Source: Tolypothrix campylonemoides VB511288
Lineage (GTDB): Bacteria; Cyanobacteriota; Cyanobacteriia; Cyanobacteriales; Nostocaceae
NCBI GenBank assembly: GCA_000828075.3
Contig: JXCB02000023.1
Span: 823,468 to 887,467 of the forward strand
Direction: 5' to 3'
DNA: 64,000 nucleotides
Position numbers and translations under genes: made by a program. Positions 1 through 8,514 of this stretch are shown here, piece after piece. Every line of letters starts with the position of its first letter. Position 1 is the stretch's first letter. The notes below the pieces were generated by a model. That model saw only the letters and a program-made list of their open reading frames with translations. It did no database searches and was not told where the DNA came from.

Positions 1-692
1 AAATCCCAAACTTTAAGTGTTTGGTCACTCGAACCAGAAATCACGTATTTGCTATCAGAGGTGACGGCGACTGCATTAACCGAGTTAGTATGACCGCTAA
101 GAGTAAACTTTTCTTGACCAGACTGCAAATTCCAAACTTTGAGTGTTTCGTCATCCGAACCAGAAATCACGTATTTGCCATCCAGGGTGACAGTGACTGC
201 ATAAACCGAGTAACTATGACTGCTGAGCGTGCGAACTAAGGCACCACCAGGGGGAGTTAAGCTAGCAGTCAAGGTACGCAAGCAAGTAGTTTTGGTTAAC
301 GACATTTGTTGCACCAACCTTTGAATTTCTGGCGCATTAAAATGCAGCAAACGACCTGAGAGTTGCCCTGCTAGTTGTTTTGTATCTTGATTTAAAATAT
401 GTGCCGACAGTCGCAACGCCTTTTGAATTAATGTTAGTGCTTCAACAATGTTGAAGTCGTATTCTGAGTGAGTTAATAATTTTGCATCATTAATCAAATC
501 ATAATCTTCAATCAGCGCCTGCACGCCAAATTGAGGATGATTTATTTTTGCTTCTATAAAGTCAAAATCAGTCAACAAACGGCAGAATTTCTTAATTCGA
601 CCACCTTCTAACCACAAACGTGGAACTTCACCCAAGAAAAGTTCAATTTCTTCCGATGACAGTTCAGCTAATCTGGTGCGGACATCACTCAT
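1..692 (-). CDS. WD40-repeat protein, C-terminal part cut by window edge
   Basis: Begins at an ATG at 692 and runs off the left edge, so about 230 N-terminal residues are visible. The first ~95 residues are a helical region with the phrase FDFIEAKINHPQFGVQALIE, which I know from cyanobacterial NTPase-WD40 receptors. Then come WD40 blades with a 42-residue period, each with an SGH start, an ISGSxD core and a KVW end. At DNA level the two visible blades are near copies spaced 126 bp (positions 1 and 127). WD40 propellers act as ligand-sensing or scaffolding domains in STAND receptors. The start overlaps the stop of the upstream NTPase gene by 8 bp, so translation is probably coupled. A frameshift of an ancestral single NTPase-WD40 chain is the alternative reading. 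Confidence 0.85.
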   Translation of the reverse strand, partial: MSDVRTRLAELSSEEIELFLGEVPRLWLEGGRIKKFCRLLTDFDFIEAKINHPQFGVQALIEDYDLINDAKLLTHSEYDFNIVEALTLIQKALRLSAHILNQDTKQLAGQLSGRLLHFNAPEIQRLVQQMSLTKTTCLRTLTASLTPPGGALVRTLSSHSYSVYAVTVTLDGKYVISGSDDETLKVWNLQSGQEKFTLSGHTNSVNAVAVTSDSKYVISGSSDQTLKVWD

Positions 693-2097
693 CGCCAAAC
701 AGTCCTTCTGTCATAATATCGGCTACTTCAGCGCTGATATTTGGTAAATTCACTCCCGCCGCCTGCACAATATCCTGGCGATGCAAAAAATCTCGGAAGC
801 TTTCGTGATAAAACCTGTAACGCGGTGGTTGATAATTTTCCTGTTTCTGTAAAAATTGCGCCCACCCATTAAGAACTTCCTGCACACTCAACTCATTCTG
901 CTTAGAATATTTGGCAATCACTTCACGGGAAGCTGCGCTGCGTAAGACACACATCACATAGACAATCTTGATTTTATTTTTTGGTAAAGGCTTGGTTGTC
1001 ATGCCCATGAGTTGCCAGTGGTTTTCATAATATCCTTGTAAGCCTACAGGTAATTCATCCAAAGGTTTATTATTGTAAAAACCCTCAGCAATTGCTGGCA
1101 AAACACAGCGCAAATACATAAAATTATTTTCACTTCTGCTGGCTACTTCTTCCACAAAATCAGCACTAGAAACATGGTTTTGCTTTTGAATCCACAGACT
1201 CAAACCCTGTTTATATTCTCCATCATTGAGCAATAGCCAAATATACTCTTTCACATCTTGACTACTCATTTGGGGGTAGTCTCTTAAGTCTAATTGCTGG
1301 GTGGGAACACTAGGTGAAACATTCAACCTTTTCTCATTCTGGTTATACGGTCTTCTTGTCAGCAGAAAGTAAACACTTTCTGGAAGAATAGTAGGCAAAT
1401 ATAAAAGGTTTTCGGTCGATTCTTGGTCAACTTCATCCAGTGCATCAACAACAATTACCAGGCGTTCACCAGCAATAATTTTTTCGCTAGCTTTGGCTAG
1501 CAAAGTTGATAAATCAGCATCTGCTGCATCCTGTAACTGGTAACGACTGATCAATTGTTGGCGAATTTTTTTCAAGAACAATTCCGGGCGATTCATCCCC
1601 TCAGCACGAACATTGAAAAAGCAAATTGCTTCTGGATTGTCCAATACGTACTTAGCCGCGATCGCACTTTTCCCCATTCCTGCATCACCCACAACAGTAA
1701 AGTAGCCATTGGGGTTGTTGCTGAAGAACTCTTCAATACGATCAAAGACAAATTCCCTACCACAAAATGACTCTGTTTTGTCTTTGATTAATCGCTCAAA
1801 TTCTGGTGGTATTTGCTGCGGGTACCAATCTTTTGAATCAACTATATCAGTTGGTTTAATATTTAAAATTTTAGCAATATTTATAACTGCCCATTTTTCA
1901 ACCCCATTCGGACAGTCTTTTGTTCCTAATAAACGTTTAATTGTGTCAGGAGAAATTTGTGCTTTATCTGCAAGCTTTTCTATAGTCAAACCTGCTTCTT
2001 TATAGGCATTCCTCAGTCTAATTTTGCCTTCTTCGCTAGATTGAACCTTACCCGATTGCAGCATAGATAAAACAGATTGATGAATCCAGGCTTTCAT
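685..2097 (-). CDS. STAND-type NTPase with N-terminal HTH domain (NB-ARC/NACHT-like)
   Basis: 470 residues from ATG 2097 (a TTG one codon earlier is less likely). Residues ~28-90 form an XRE-like helix-turn-helix (ADKAQISPDTIKRLLG). The P-loop is VGDAGMGKS at ~136-144 and the Walker B stretch is LVIVVDALDE at ~213-222, followed by helical and winged-helix-like sequence to the end. STAND NTPases are switch ATPases: ligand sensing by a C-terminal repeat domain triggers oligomerisation of an N-terminal effector. Here the N-terminus is a DNA-binding-like helical domain, not a recognisable enzyme. The sensor seems to be the overlapping WD40 gene just downstream. The divergent neighbour at 2319 is a TRADD-N-associated membrane protein, which fits a conflict or cell-death role by inference only. 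The exact clade (NB-ARC versus NACHT) was not resolved. Confidence 0.85.
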   Translation of the reverse strand: MKAWIHQSVLSMLQSGKVQSSEEGKIRLRNAYKEAGLTIEKLADKAQISPDTIKRLLGTKDCPNGVEKWAVINIAKILNIKPTDIVDSKDWYPQQIPPEFERLIKDKTESFCGREFVFDRIEEFFSNNPNGYFTVVGDAGMGKSAIAAKYVLDNPEAICFFNVRAEGMNRPELFLKKIRQQLISRYQLQDAADADLSTLLAKASEKIIAGERLVIVVDALDEVDQESTENLLYLPTILPESVYFLLTRRPYNQNEKRLNVSPSVPTQQLDLRDYPQMSSQDVKEYIWLLLNDGEYKQGLSLWIQKQNHVSSADFVEEVASRSENNFMYLRCVLPAIAEGFYNNKPLDELPVGLQGYYENHWQLMGMTTKPLPKNKIKIVYVMCVLRSAASREVIAKYSKQNELSVQEVLNGWAQFLQKQENYQPPRYRFYHESFRDFLHRQDIVQAAGVNLPNISAEVADIMTEGLFGDE

Positions 2098-2318
2098 CAA
2101 GCATAGCGAATCTTTAATTTACCTGTGTAGGGCAGTTAGGTTTTATTACCTTGCCCCATCTGCACCAAAACACAGGGCAAATTGTAAATCTACACTCAAC
2201 CTGTCTGCTCTCGAATTTGAATTGTTGCCTCTATAGGATACGAATATGCAAGTTAAGAAAAAATCTTGCGCTTAGCAGTCAATCAAGAAATTGTATACAC
2301 CAGAAAAGGCAACAACTT

Positions 2319-2618
2319 ATGAACTTCAATATTTTTTCCAAACCCCAACCCAACAATAACAATAATGCACAAGAGATGGAACAAAAAATAATTGAAGAAT
2401 TACTACGCCAAGCACGTCTCACCTTCAACCTTGCTTTAGGCGTAACCGCAGCATCTGCGATGATGACATTATCTGGTGTAGGACTTCTCTATTTAAATAA
2501 AGTACCAGAAGCCAGCCTCACCGCAGGAACAGGAATTCTCGCCAGTATTAGCAGCGTTCAGTTTGCCAAAGATGCAAAAGAAGAACTGGGCGAGATGATA
2601 GACAAGTTGGCGGAATAA
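2319..2618 (+). CDS. Small two-helix membrane protein, TRADD-N-associated type (CyanoTRADDas_TM-like)
   Basis: 99 residues from ATG 2319, preceded by AAAAGG about 10 bases upstream. An in-frame extension to 2151 is possible but has no support. The sequence has an Asn-rich linker (residues ~10-18), an amphipathic helix (IIEELLRQARL), two hydrophobic segments (about 33-58 and 63-78) around a short LNKVPEA turn, and a charged tail (AKDAKEELGEMIDKL). From memory this matches the two-TM domain found next to cyanobacterial TRADD-N modules; no profile search was run. Such proteins are thought to anchor signalling complexes in the membrane. It lies head-to-head with the HTH-NTPase gene, with about 220 bp between them that would carry both promoters. 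Confidence 0.7.
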   Translation: MNFNIFSKPQPNNNNNAQEMEQKIIEELLRQARLTFNLALGVTAASAMMTLSGVGLLYLNKVPEASLTAGTGILASISSVQFAKDAKEELGEMIDKLAE

Positions 2619-2651
2619 GCCCGAAAATTGCTATTTCGCGTTTTCGGGCTT
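2617..2651 (+). terminator. Hairpin directly after the TRADD-type membrane gene
   Basis: An 11-bp perfect stem (AAGCCCGAAAA with TTTTCGGGCTT) closes a 13-base loop. It starts inside the stop codon of the upstream gene. There is no long T tract after it, so it is a likely but imperfect intrinsic terminator. Confidence 0.55.
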
Positions 2652-2716
2652 AATTAGAGATGCGATTATGCTTTGGGCGATTACGCAAAGCGATCGCCTC
2701 TAGCATCAATATATTC

Positions 2717-2749
2717 AGATTCCCGGCTTCTTTAAGAAGTCGGGAATCT
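2717..2749. repeat. 33-bp palindromic repeat, copy 1
   Basis: Near-perfect palindrome starting AGATTCCCGGCTTC and ending GGGAATCT. A second 33-bp member with the same ends and core lies at 54916-54948, so this is a dispersed element rather than a local terminator. No gene is visible in the surrounding 2652-3068 stretch, which is AT-rich. Confidence 0.7.
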
Positions 2750-3068
2750 AGTTGTTCATAAATAATTTTAGGATTGCCATATCTTGCACTCACCAACCAC
2801 TACCAGTTAGGTTAAGAAAACAGACTTAACGACACATAGTTGAGGCATATAACAATAACAGAAAAAAGTCAAGATTTAAGCAGGGTACAATAACATAAAT
2901 TTTTATTTAAATGTTACTTCAAGTTCTTGATTCTTAATCATTATCAATTTATAACTCGATATATTAAGTTTGCAATAACACTTGTGTCAGCTTCTACATT
3001 CACACCGGAAGCCTCGACCAGAATTGTGTATCCTGAAAACAGCTAGGCTAATTTTTAATGGAGGTCTA

Positions 3069-3287
3069 ATGACTCCCAAAATTATGCGTCAGCTTTGGTC
3101 TGTGGTGGAAACCGCGCAAGTTAAGACGCTATTACAGCTCGATGATGCTAGCTTGGTGCAGTGGTTGGTAAAACAAATCAACACCCAAGCTTTGCTAGAC
3201 TGCCATGAAACCGATTTCCTCAGTGACTACATCCAATCCCGACTGGCTCTTATCCGTGATATTGCCCAAGAACGTCAGTATTCTTAG
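3069..3287 (+). CDS. Small conserved cyanobacterial protein, function unknown
   Basis: 72 residues from ATG 3069, chosen because GGAGG at 3060-3064 sits 4 bases before it; an upstream in-frame start at 2982 lacks a ribosome site. The chain is soluble and mostly helical (LLQLDDASLVQWLVKQI, then a FLSDYIQSRLALIRDIA helix), with no signal peptide or membrane segment. It points toward ribD, with 58 bp between the ends. I recognise no catalytic motif and propose no function. Confidence 0.7.
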   Translation: MTPKIMRQLWSVVETAQVKTLLQLDDASLVQWLVKQINTQALLDCHETDFLSDYIQSRLALIRDIAQERQYS

Positions 3288-3345
3288 TCACCAGAGAATA
3301 AGTCAAGAGTCAAGAATTATTTGACTCAGGACTATGAACTCTAGA

Positions 3346-4533
3346 CTAAAGACTTTTTTGCGGCAAATAACCTTCTACCAAACAGTCGGAACCAACAACC
3401 CGTATCGCCACACGTTCTAAGGACAACGCCTCAGTCATGGTGGTAAAGCCCAAGTCACCGACAGGTGTGGGGGCATTACTACCACCAATGATTTTGGGAG
3501 CAATAAAGGCAAGGACTTTTTGCACTGCTCCTTGGGCGATCGCTCTCGCAGCTAAGATACCACCGCATTCCCACAATACGCTGCAAAATCCCCGCTCGTA
3601 TAAGTACGCCATCACCTGATCTGGTGCGAGTGGTGTTAACTCCACCACTTCCACTCCTTGGTTCCGCAACAGTTCTTGAAAATCGGCGTTAGCTCCTTTT
3701 TCTGTCAAAACCAAAGTGGGAGCCTCTGCGGTTTCCCATAGGTGAGCCTTTTCCGGTAAGTTAAGAGTGCGGCTCATCACCACCCGTAGAGGATTATGTG
3801 CCCCTTCGCGATGGCTAGTTAAATAAGGATTATCTTGTCTGACGGTATTTCCACCAACAATGATCGCATCACAAGCTGCTCGCAGTTGATGAACTTCGCT
3901 ACGGGCATCTTGATTTGTCACCCAAGTACTATGACCCGTCGTCGTAGCAATTTTGCCATCTAAAGTCATGGCATATTTTAAAATCCCAAAAGGTCGATGA
4001 TGCAGAATACGATGGACAAAGCCTTCATTGAGCTTCTTACAAGCTTCTTCTTCCACGCCCACCAGGACTTCTATTCCTGCAGCGCGTAGACGGGCGATAC
4101 CACCGCCAGCCACAAGTGGATTGGGATCAACCATCCCCACCACCACCTTGGCAACCCCAGCAGCTACCAACGCTTCCGAACAAGGGGGAGTGCGTCCGTA
4201 GTGATTGCATGGTTCCAGGCTAACGTAAATGGTAGCTCCACGAGCGCGTTCACCTGCTGCCTTCAGAGCAAAAACTTCTGCATGCGGTTCACCAACACGC
4301 GGATGAAACCCCTCCCCAACAATCTCTCCATCTTTGACAATCACCGCCCCCACCATCGGATTTGGCGAGGTGCGTCCTAAAGCACGGCGGGCGAGTTCCA
4401 AACACCGCTGCATCATAGCGCGGTCAAAGTCAGTTCCTACTATTTGCTTCGGGTTGGAACCATCCGGAAATTCTGACCCCACAACAAAAGTATCTGGTTC
4501 GACCACTGGCGAATTATCCATAATTTCTAGCAA
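3346..4533 (-). CDS. ribD: Bifunctional riboflavin biosynthesis protein RibD (deaminase/reductase)
   Basis: 395 residues. It catalyses two steps from GTP toward riboflavin: deamination of the diaminopyrimidine ring and then reduction of the ribosyl side chain, using NADPH. The N-terminal deaminase has the zinc signature HAE (H84, E86) and the two cysteines in EPCNHYGRTPPC (C109, C118). The C-terminal reductase begins near YAMTLDGKIA (about residue 188). The length is normal with ~35 extra N-terminal residues; M5 is an alternative start, and the conserved part begins only at about residue 40. It is monocistronic here and convergent with the small gene at 3069. Confidence 0.95.
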   Translation of the reverse strand: MLEIMDNSPVVEPDTFVVGSEFPDGSNPKQIVGTDFDRAMMQRCLELARRALGRTSPNPMVGAVIVKDGEIVGEGFHPRVGEPHAEVFALKAAGERARGATIYVSLEPCNHYGRTPPCSEALVAAGVAKVVVGMVDPNPLVAGGGIARLRAAGIEVLVGVEEEACKKLNEGFVHRILHHRPFGILKYAMTLDGKIATTTGHSTWVTNQDARSEVHQLRAACDAIIVGGNTVRQDNPYLTSHREGAHNPLRVVMSRTLNLPEKAHLWETAEAPTLVLTEKGANADFQELLRNQGVEVVELTPLAPDQVMAYLYERGFCSVLWECGGILAARAIAQGAVQKVLAFIAPKIIGGSNAPTPVGDLGFTTMTEALSLERVAIRVVGSDCLVEGYLPQKSL

Positions 4534-4769
4534 CAGAGTGAATATTTTGTACGCAAGCTGTAGAAAACTGTTTCAACTGAAACCAGCCTCTGTGATGATT
4601 GCGATTTCACATAACTCTAGCTTGAATCCATCTTGCCAGAGGATACTGAAATTCCAAAAAAATTTAGGAGTGAGGGTCAATTTATCTGACTCCTCACTCC
4701 TCACTCACTCTTTTCTGGGAGTTTAAACCCAGATTATCCACACTCCGCCCTTGGTTCTTGGTTAGAACA

Positions 4770-4800
4770 TTTTGAATTTTGAATTTTGAATTTTGAATTC
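4770..4800. repeat. Short tandem heptanucleotide repeat (TTTTGAA)n
   Basis: About four copies of TTTTGAA end exactly where mreD ends (stop at 4802). This is the STRR type typical of heterocystous cyanobacteria. The rest of 4534-4769 contains no gene that I can support. Confidence 0.8.
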
Positions 4801-4801
4801 T

Positions 4802-5419
4802 TCAGGACTGTTCCGCCAATTTTAGCCGCAGCCACCAACGCTTTAAAGGAAAATAAACCACCGGTGCCCACAAGCTACTGAGAATCGCAGAAGCAAGAGC
4901 GACTTTCTGGAAGTATGTCCAAATGTCTGCTGGATTGCGATCGCCCATTAAAATCAATTGCCATGCAAAAATTGTCTCTGACAACACTGCCATAGCAAAC
5001 ACAATCAAGGCAATAGAAATAAAGTCTTCTTGTATAAAACGTTGCTTTTGTAGCATCCCAGTCAGACCTCCTATCACCCCCAAACTCAAAGCATGAGTTG
5101 GGTCAGGTGATGTCATAGAATCTTGAAGCAGCCCTAATACAACACCTGCAAATGCGCCTTGAAACGCTGTGCGCCTGACACTCCAAGCAACCACCCAAAT
5201 CAACAACCAGTTTGGTCCAATCCCCAATAATTCCATACCGGGGAAACGGATGAGCAGCATCAGTAAGCAGAGCAGCACTGAGCCAACTGTTACCGCCCAA
5301 TCAGTTGCTAAACGTAAGCGCGGATGCCAACGAGAAAGGGGGCTGATTTGAATTAGCGACTTTCGCTTTGGTGATTTTGGCTTTTTATGTTTATTACCCC
5401 GTGATTCCGGAATCCTCAT
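4802..5419 (-). CDS. mreD: Rod shape-determining protein MreD
   Basis: 205 residues, third gene of the mreB-mreC-mreD cluster. MreD is an integral membrane partner of MreC and couples the MreB filament to the elongation peptidoglycan machinery. The sequence has a basic cytoplasmic start (residues 1-35, rich in Lys/Arg) followed by several hydrophobic segments (about 45-65, 72-100, 108-125, 135-155, 165-190), as expected for the family. Identification relies strongly on position after mreC, because MreD sequences diverge fast. The gap to mreC contains an STRR (5527-5560). Confidence 0.88.
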   Translation of the reverse strand: MRIPESRGNKHKKPKSPKRKSLIQISPLSRWHPRLRLATDWAVTVGSVLLCLLMLLIRFPGMELLGIGPNWLLIWVVAWSVRRTAFQGAFAGVVLGLLQDSMTSPDPTHALSLGVIGGLTGMLQKQRFIQEDFISIALIVFAMAVLSETIFAWQLILMGDRNPADIWTYFQKVALASAILSSLWAPVVYFPLKRWWLRLKLAEQS

Positions 5420-5526
5420 TTTTCCTAAGATTTTTCATGATTATTTTAAAGAACTCAGGAGTCAAAACCGAGAATAAATAATAAGATCCTTTATTCTTTG
5501 AAAGCTCTAGCACATACTCTGGAGCA

Positions 5527-5560
5527 ATTCTGAATTCTGAATTCTGAATTCTGAGTTCTG
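5527..5560. repeat. Short tandem heptanucleotide repeat (ATTCTGA)n
   Basis: Four to five head-to-tail copies of ATTCTGA/GTTCTGA in the mreC-mreD gap, inside the presumed operon. Confidence 0.8.
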
Positions 5561-5575
5561 TATACTGTGTTCTTC

Positions 5576-6370
5576 TTATTGTGGTTTTGCCGAACCGATA
5601 TTTTCTGACTGCTGGTTTTCTGCCTTAGGATACACCGTCACCCAATCCAAAGAGCGTATCGGCGGAAAAAGTTCCACCTTCGCCACAGATGCTGGAAGTT
5701 TCTTCAAATCCAACGACTTCACCCGTCCTACAGCCAATCCCGAAGGAAATTTCTGACTATAGGTAGATGTAGCAACCACATCTCCAGGTTTCACATTTGG
5801 GACTTTTTCATAAAATTCCAGGACTGCATCAGCAGAAGAATCTCCCCGCAAAACCCCCTTTGCTCCTGTGCGACTCACTGTGACACCCACTTGACTCTTG
5901 AGGTCACTAATTAACAGTACGCGGCTGGTATTGGGACTCACACTTTCTATTAGACCCACCAATCCACCCTCAGCCTTGACAACATAACCTTCTTGGATAC
6001 CTGCAAGGCTGCCGCGATTGAGGGTGACTTGTTGCCACCAGTTGTCAGCACCACGTCCCGTCACTCGCGCTGGAATTGGGCGCGATGCGAGAGGTTCCTT
6101 TTCCACATAGCGTAATAACTGTTTTAACTTTTTATTTTGGCTTTCCAGTTCTGCTATCCGGGTTTGCAGTTCTAAAAACCGAGCCTCTTTGAGGCGTTCT
6201 TCTTGAGGTGATGCTGTCTGCAACATCTGGATTGGACGAGTCACACCCTGGTATATTTCAAACAGAAGCGCACCTTGAGTCTGTCTAAGTACCCAAGCAC
6301 TCCCAACTATTACACCTAGCAACCCTATTTGTAACCCTTTGCTCTCCCACCACCGACGTGCCGTAAACAT
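5576..6370 (-). CDS. mreC: Rod shape-determining protein MreC
   Basis: 264 residues. MreC is a bitopic membrane protein whose periplasmic beta-domain links MreB to the penicillin-binding proteins of cell elongation. Seen here: one membrane segment at about 14-30, a coiled coil at about 55-92 (LKEARFLELQTRIAELESQN), then the beta-rich MreC core with GLIESVSPNTSRVLLISD and the late GDVVATSTYSQKFPSGLAVG motif. The length is normal. It lies 95 bp downstream of mreB; that gap holds a 14-bp tandem repeat. Confidence 0.93.
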   Translation of the reverse strand: MFTARRWWESKGLQIGLLGVIVGSAWVLRQTQGALLFEIYQGVTRPIQMLQTASPQEERLKEARFLELQTRIAELESQNKKLKQLLRYVEKEPLASRPIPARVTGRGADNWWQQVTLNRGSLAGIQEGYVVKAEGGLVGLIESVSPNTSRVLLISDLKSQVGVTVSRTGAKGVLRGDSSADAVLEFYEKVPNVKPGDVVATSTYSQKFPSGLAVGRVKSLDLKKLPASVAKVELFPPIRSLDWVTVYPKAENQQSENIGSAKPQ

Positions 6371-6385
6371 AAGAAACCTTTTCTA

Positions 6386-6413
6386 GCCGTAATATTATTG
6401 CCGTAATATTATT
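6386..6413. repeat. 14-bp tandem duplication in the mreB-mreC gap
   Basis: GCCGTAATATTATT occurs twice head to tail (6386-6399 and 6400-6413), just upstream of the mreC start at 6370. It could affect expression of mreC or could be neutral slippage. Confidence 0.8.
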
Positions 6414-6465
6414 AACGATATTGGATTCTATATTGAACCCAATATCTGATATTGCGGAGTTTTTG

Positions 6466-7509
6466 CTATAAATTGCGAGAACGTCCGCTGAAAACTCTTT
6501 CCAACTGCTTGAAATTTTCTAACACCCGACCTGTTCCCAATACAACACAGCTTAATGGGTCAGCGGCAATGTGTGTCACAATTCCGGTTTCATGACTGAT
6601 CAGGGTATCCAATCCTTTCAGCAGGGCACCTCCGCCAGCTAGCATAATTCCTCGGTCAATAATGTCTGCTGCCAATTCTGGAGGCGTACGTTCCAAAGTC
6701 CGCTTCACCGCTTCAATAATCACCGACAACGGTTCCGCCATACTTTCACGAATTTCTGGTCCCTTGATTGAGACTGTTCGCGGTAGACCAGAAAGCAGGT
6801 GCAAGCCTCGGACTTCCATCATGGCATCATCATCATCATGAGTGGGATATGCCGACCCAATGCGAATTTTGATGTCCTCAGCAGTACGTTCCCCTATCAC
6901 TAGGTTATGAACTTTTTTCAGATACTGCATGATGGCTTCAGTCAGTTCATCTCCAGCAATGCGTACTGATTCAGAAAGCACTGTCCCTTGGAGACTCAAG
7001 ACAGCAACTTCTGTTGTGCCACCACCAATATCGATAATCATATTACCTGTTGGTTCAGCAACGGGTAATCCTGCCCCGATTGCTGCAGCCACAGGCTCAT
7101 CAATTAAGTAAACTTCTCTTGCACCAGCTTGAGTAGCAGCATCCATGACTGCTCTTCTTTCTACCCCTGTGACTCCACTGGGAATACCAATGACAATTCT
7201 AGGTAATACTAGGGATTTGCCCTCATTTACTCTCTGGATAAAGCTTTTGAGCATCAGCTCGGCTGTATCGAAGTCAGCGATTACACCATCACGCAAGGGG
7301 CGCAGCGCAATCACATTCCCTGGGGTCCGACCGAGCATTTTTTTTGCCTCTTCTCCAACTGCTAGCGCTACCTTTTCGTTTTGGTCAATCGCCACTACAG
7401 AAGGTTCTTGGAGAACAATGCCTTTACCTGATACATAAACGAGGGTGTTAGCGGTACCAAGGTCGATACCCATATCCCGCGATAAGGAAAATTTACTAAA
7501 AAGGCCCAC
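6466..7509 (-). CDS. mreB: Rod shape-determining protein MreB (actin-like)
   Basis: 347 residues, full length. Bacterial actin that forms membrane-associated filaments and directs lateral wall synthesis. The nucleotide-binding signatures are present: DLGTANTLVYV (about 17-27), IDIGGGTTEVAVL (about 159-171) and the adenosine motif AGGGALLKGLD near 291. First gene of mreBCD, with a ~516-bp divergent region to ssb upstream, which presumably contains its promoter. Confidence 0.97.
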   Translation of the reverse strand: MGLFSKFSLSRDMGIDLGTANTLVYVSGKGIVLQEPSVVAIDQNEKVALAVGEEAKKMLGRTPGNVIALRPLRDGVIADFDTAELMLKSFIQRVNEGKSLVLPRIVIGIPSGVTGVERRAVMDAATQAGAREVYLIDEPVAAAIGAGLPVAEPTGNMIIDIGGGTTEVAVLSLQGTVLSESVRIAGDELTEAIMQYLKKVHNLVIGERTAEDIKIRIGSAYPTHDDDDAMMEVRGLHLLSGLPRTVSIKGPEIRESMAEPLSVIIEAVKRTLERTPPELAADIIDRGIMLAGGGALLKGLDTLISHETGIVTHIAADPLSCVVLGTGRVLENFKQLERVFSGRSRNL

Positions 7510-8025
7510 GCGTCTCTACGCCCCCTAATTAAATACTTTTTAAGTTTTACCTTTCTTCGCCCCCAGAATACCCGCACTTACCTGTCTACGTTAGTGTGGG
7601 GTCAATGGGCGCTTTGGGACTAGGTACTGGGGAAGAAATTTTTCAAAATTTGTGAGAGTAATAGCCCCCACCATAATTTTTCGATTAAAAACCCAGTCCC
7701 CAATCCTTAATCCTCAATCCCCAGTCCCTTTTACTGTTATTGAGAATTGTGCAGGATTCTATTACTTTTGTTGACCTGAGTCTAGTAAAGTAGATTATGT
7801 TTTTATATATTCTTTTTAGAATCTTTAACCAGTCTCAAGCTTCTACTGTTTTATATTCTCCGACTGCATAAACGTATCCGTATCGTTTTGGAGTTTGATC
7901 AGAGTAATTTATATCATTTCTCTAGGTAATGATAATTGTTTTTTATTTAACGTTCTGCTAGTCGTCTAGCAATTCGCTATTATGGTATTCACAATCTAAG
8001 TACGTTTGTACTGCAAAAAACGCAC
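7510..8025. promoter_or_regulatory. Divergent intergenic region between mreB and ssb
   Basis: 516 bp without a gene. Near 7688-7730 it has STRR-like CCCCAATCC/CCCCAGTCC units. The half toward ssb is AT-rich and must hold the ssb promoter, with the mreB promoter on the other strand. I see no clear consensus operator. Confidence 0.5.
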
Positions 8026-8388
8026 ATGAGCATAAACATCGTTACCCTGATCGGTCGTGTAGGAACTGACCCGGATATGAAGTATTTCGAGTCAGGTAGC
8101 GTTAAGTGTAAATTAACATTGGCTGTTAATCGGCGCACAAGAGACAGCGAACATACTGATTGGTTCAATTTGGAATTATGGGGAAAAACAGCGCAGGTGG
8201 CTGGTGATTACGTGCGTAAAGGCAAACAAATTGCCGTCAAAGGTTCCTTAAAATTTGATACTTGGAGCGATCGCGCCACAGGAGCAAATCGCTCCACACC
8301 CGTCATCCACGTTGAGCAACTGGAATTGTTGGGTTCTAAACGGGATGCGGAAGAAGCTGGGGTACATATGAACCCTGAGAATTTCTAA
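8026..8388 (+). CDS. ssb: Single-stranded DNA-binding protein, short form
   Basis: 120 residues with an intact OB-fold: MSINIVTLIGRVGTDPDMKY at the start, DWFNLELWGKTAQVAGDYVRKGKQ in the middle, and FDTWSDR. SSB coats single-stranded DNA in replication and repair and usually recruits partners through an acidic C-terminal tip ending in DDIPF. Here the chain stops soon after the OB-fold with HMNPENF, so the flexible linker and canonical acidic tip are missing. Short SSBs occur in cyanobacteria, so this is likely genuine rather than truncated. Confidence 0.93.
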   Translation: MSINIVTLIGRVGTDPDMKYFESGSVKCKLTLAVNRRTRDSEHTDWFNLELWGKTAQVAGDYVRKGKQIAVKGSLKFDTWSDRATGANRSTPVIHVEQLELLGSKRDAEEAGVHMNPENF

Positions 8389-8399
8389 GTATGGAAGAG

Positions 8400-8512
8400 A
8401 ACTCAGAACTCAGAACTCAGAACTCAGAATTGAGAACATCCAGATAAATCAATACAGGAAGTTTCACTCCTCAAAAATTCTTCTGAGTACTGACTCCTGA
8501 CTCCTGAGTTCT
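8400..8512. repeat. Two STRR tracts between ssb and the SIMPL gene
   Basis: AACTCAG is repeated about four times at 8400-8430, and CTGACTC/CTGAGTT units lie at 8489-8512. Together they fill most of the convergent gap. Confidence 0.8.
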
Positions 8513-8514
8513 TT

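Noticed and set aside
2700-2760. CRISPR-like palindromic repeat
   Set aside because: Single hairpin without spaced copies; no CRISPR array is present anywhere in the window.
4690-4715. Yfr1-like motif (ACTCCTCAC)
   Set aside because: It is part of repeated ACTCCTC units next to an STRR and lacks the conserved flanking stems.
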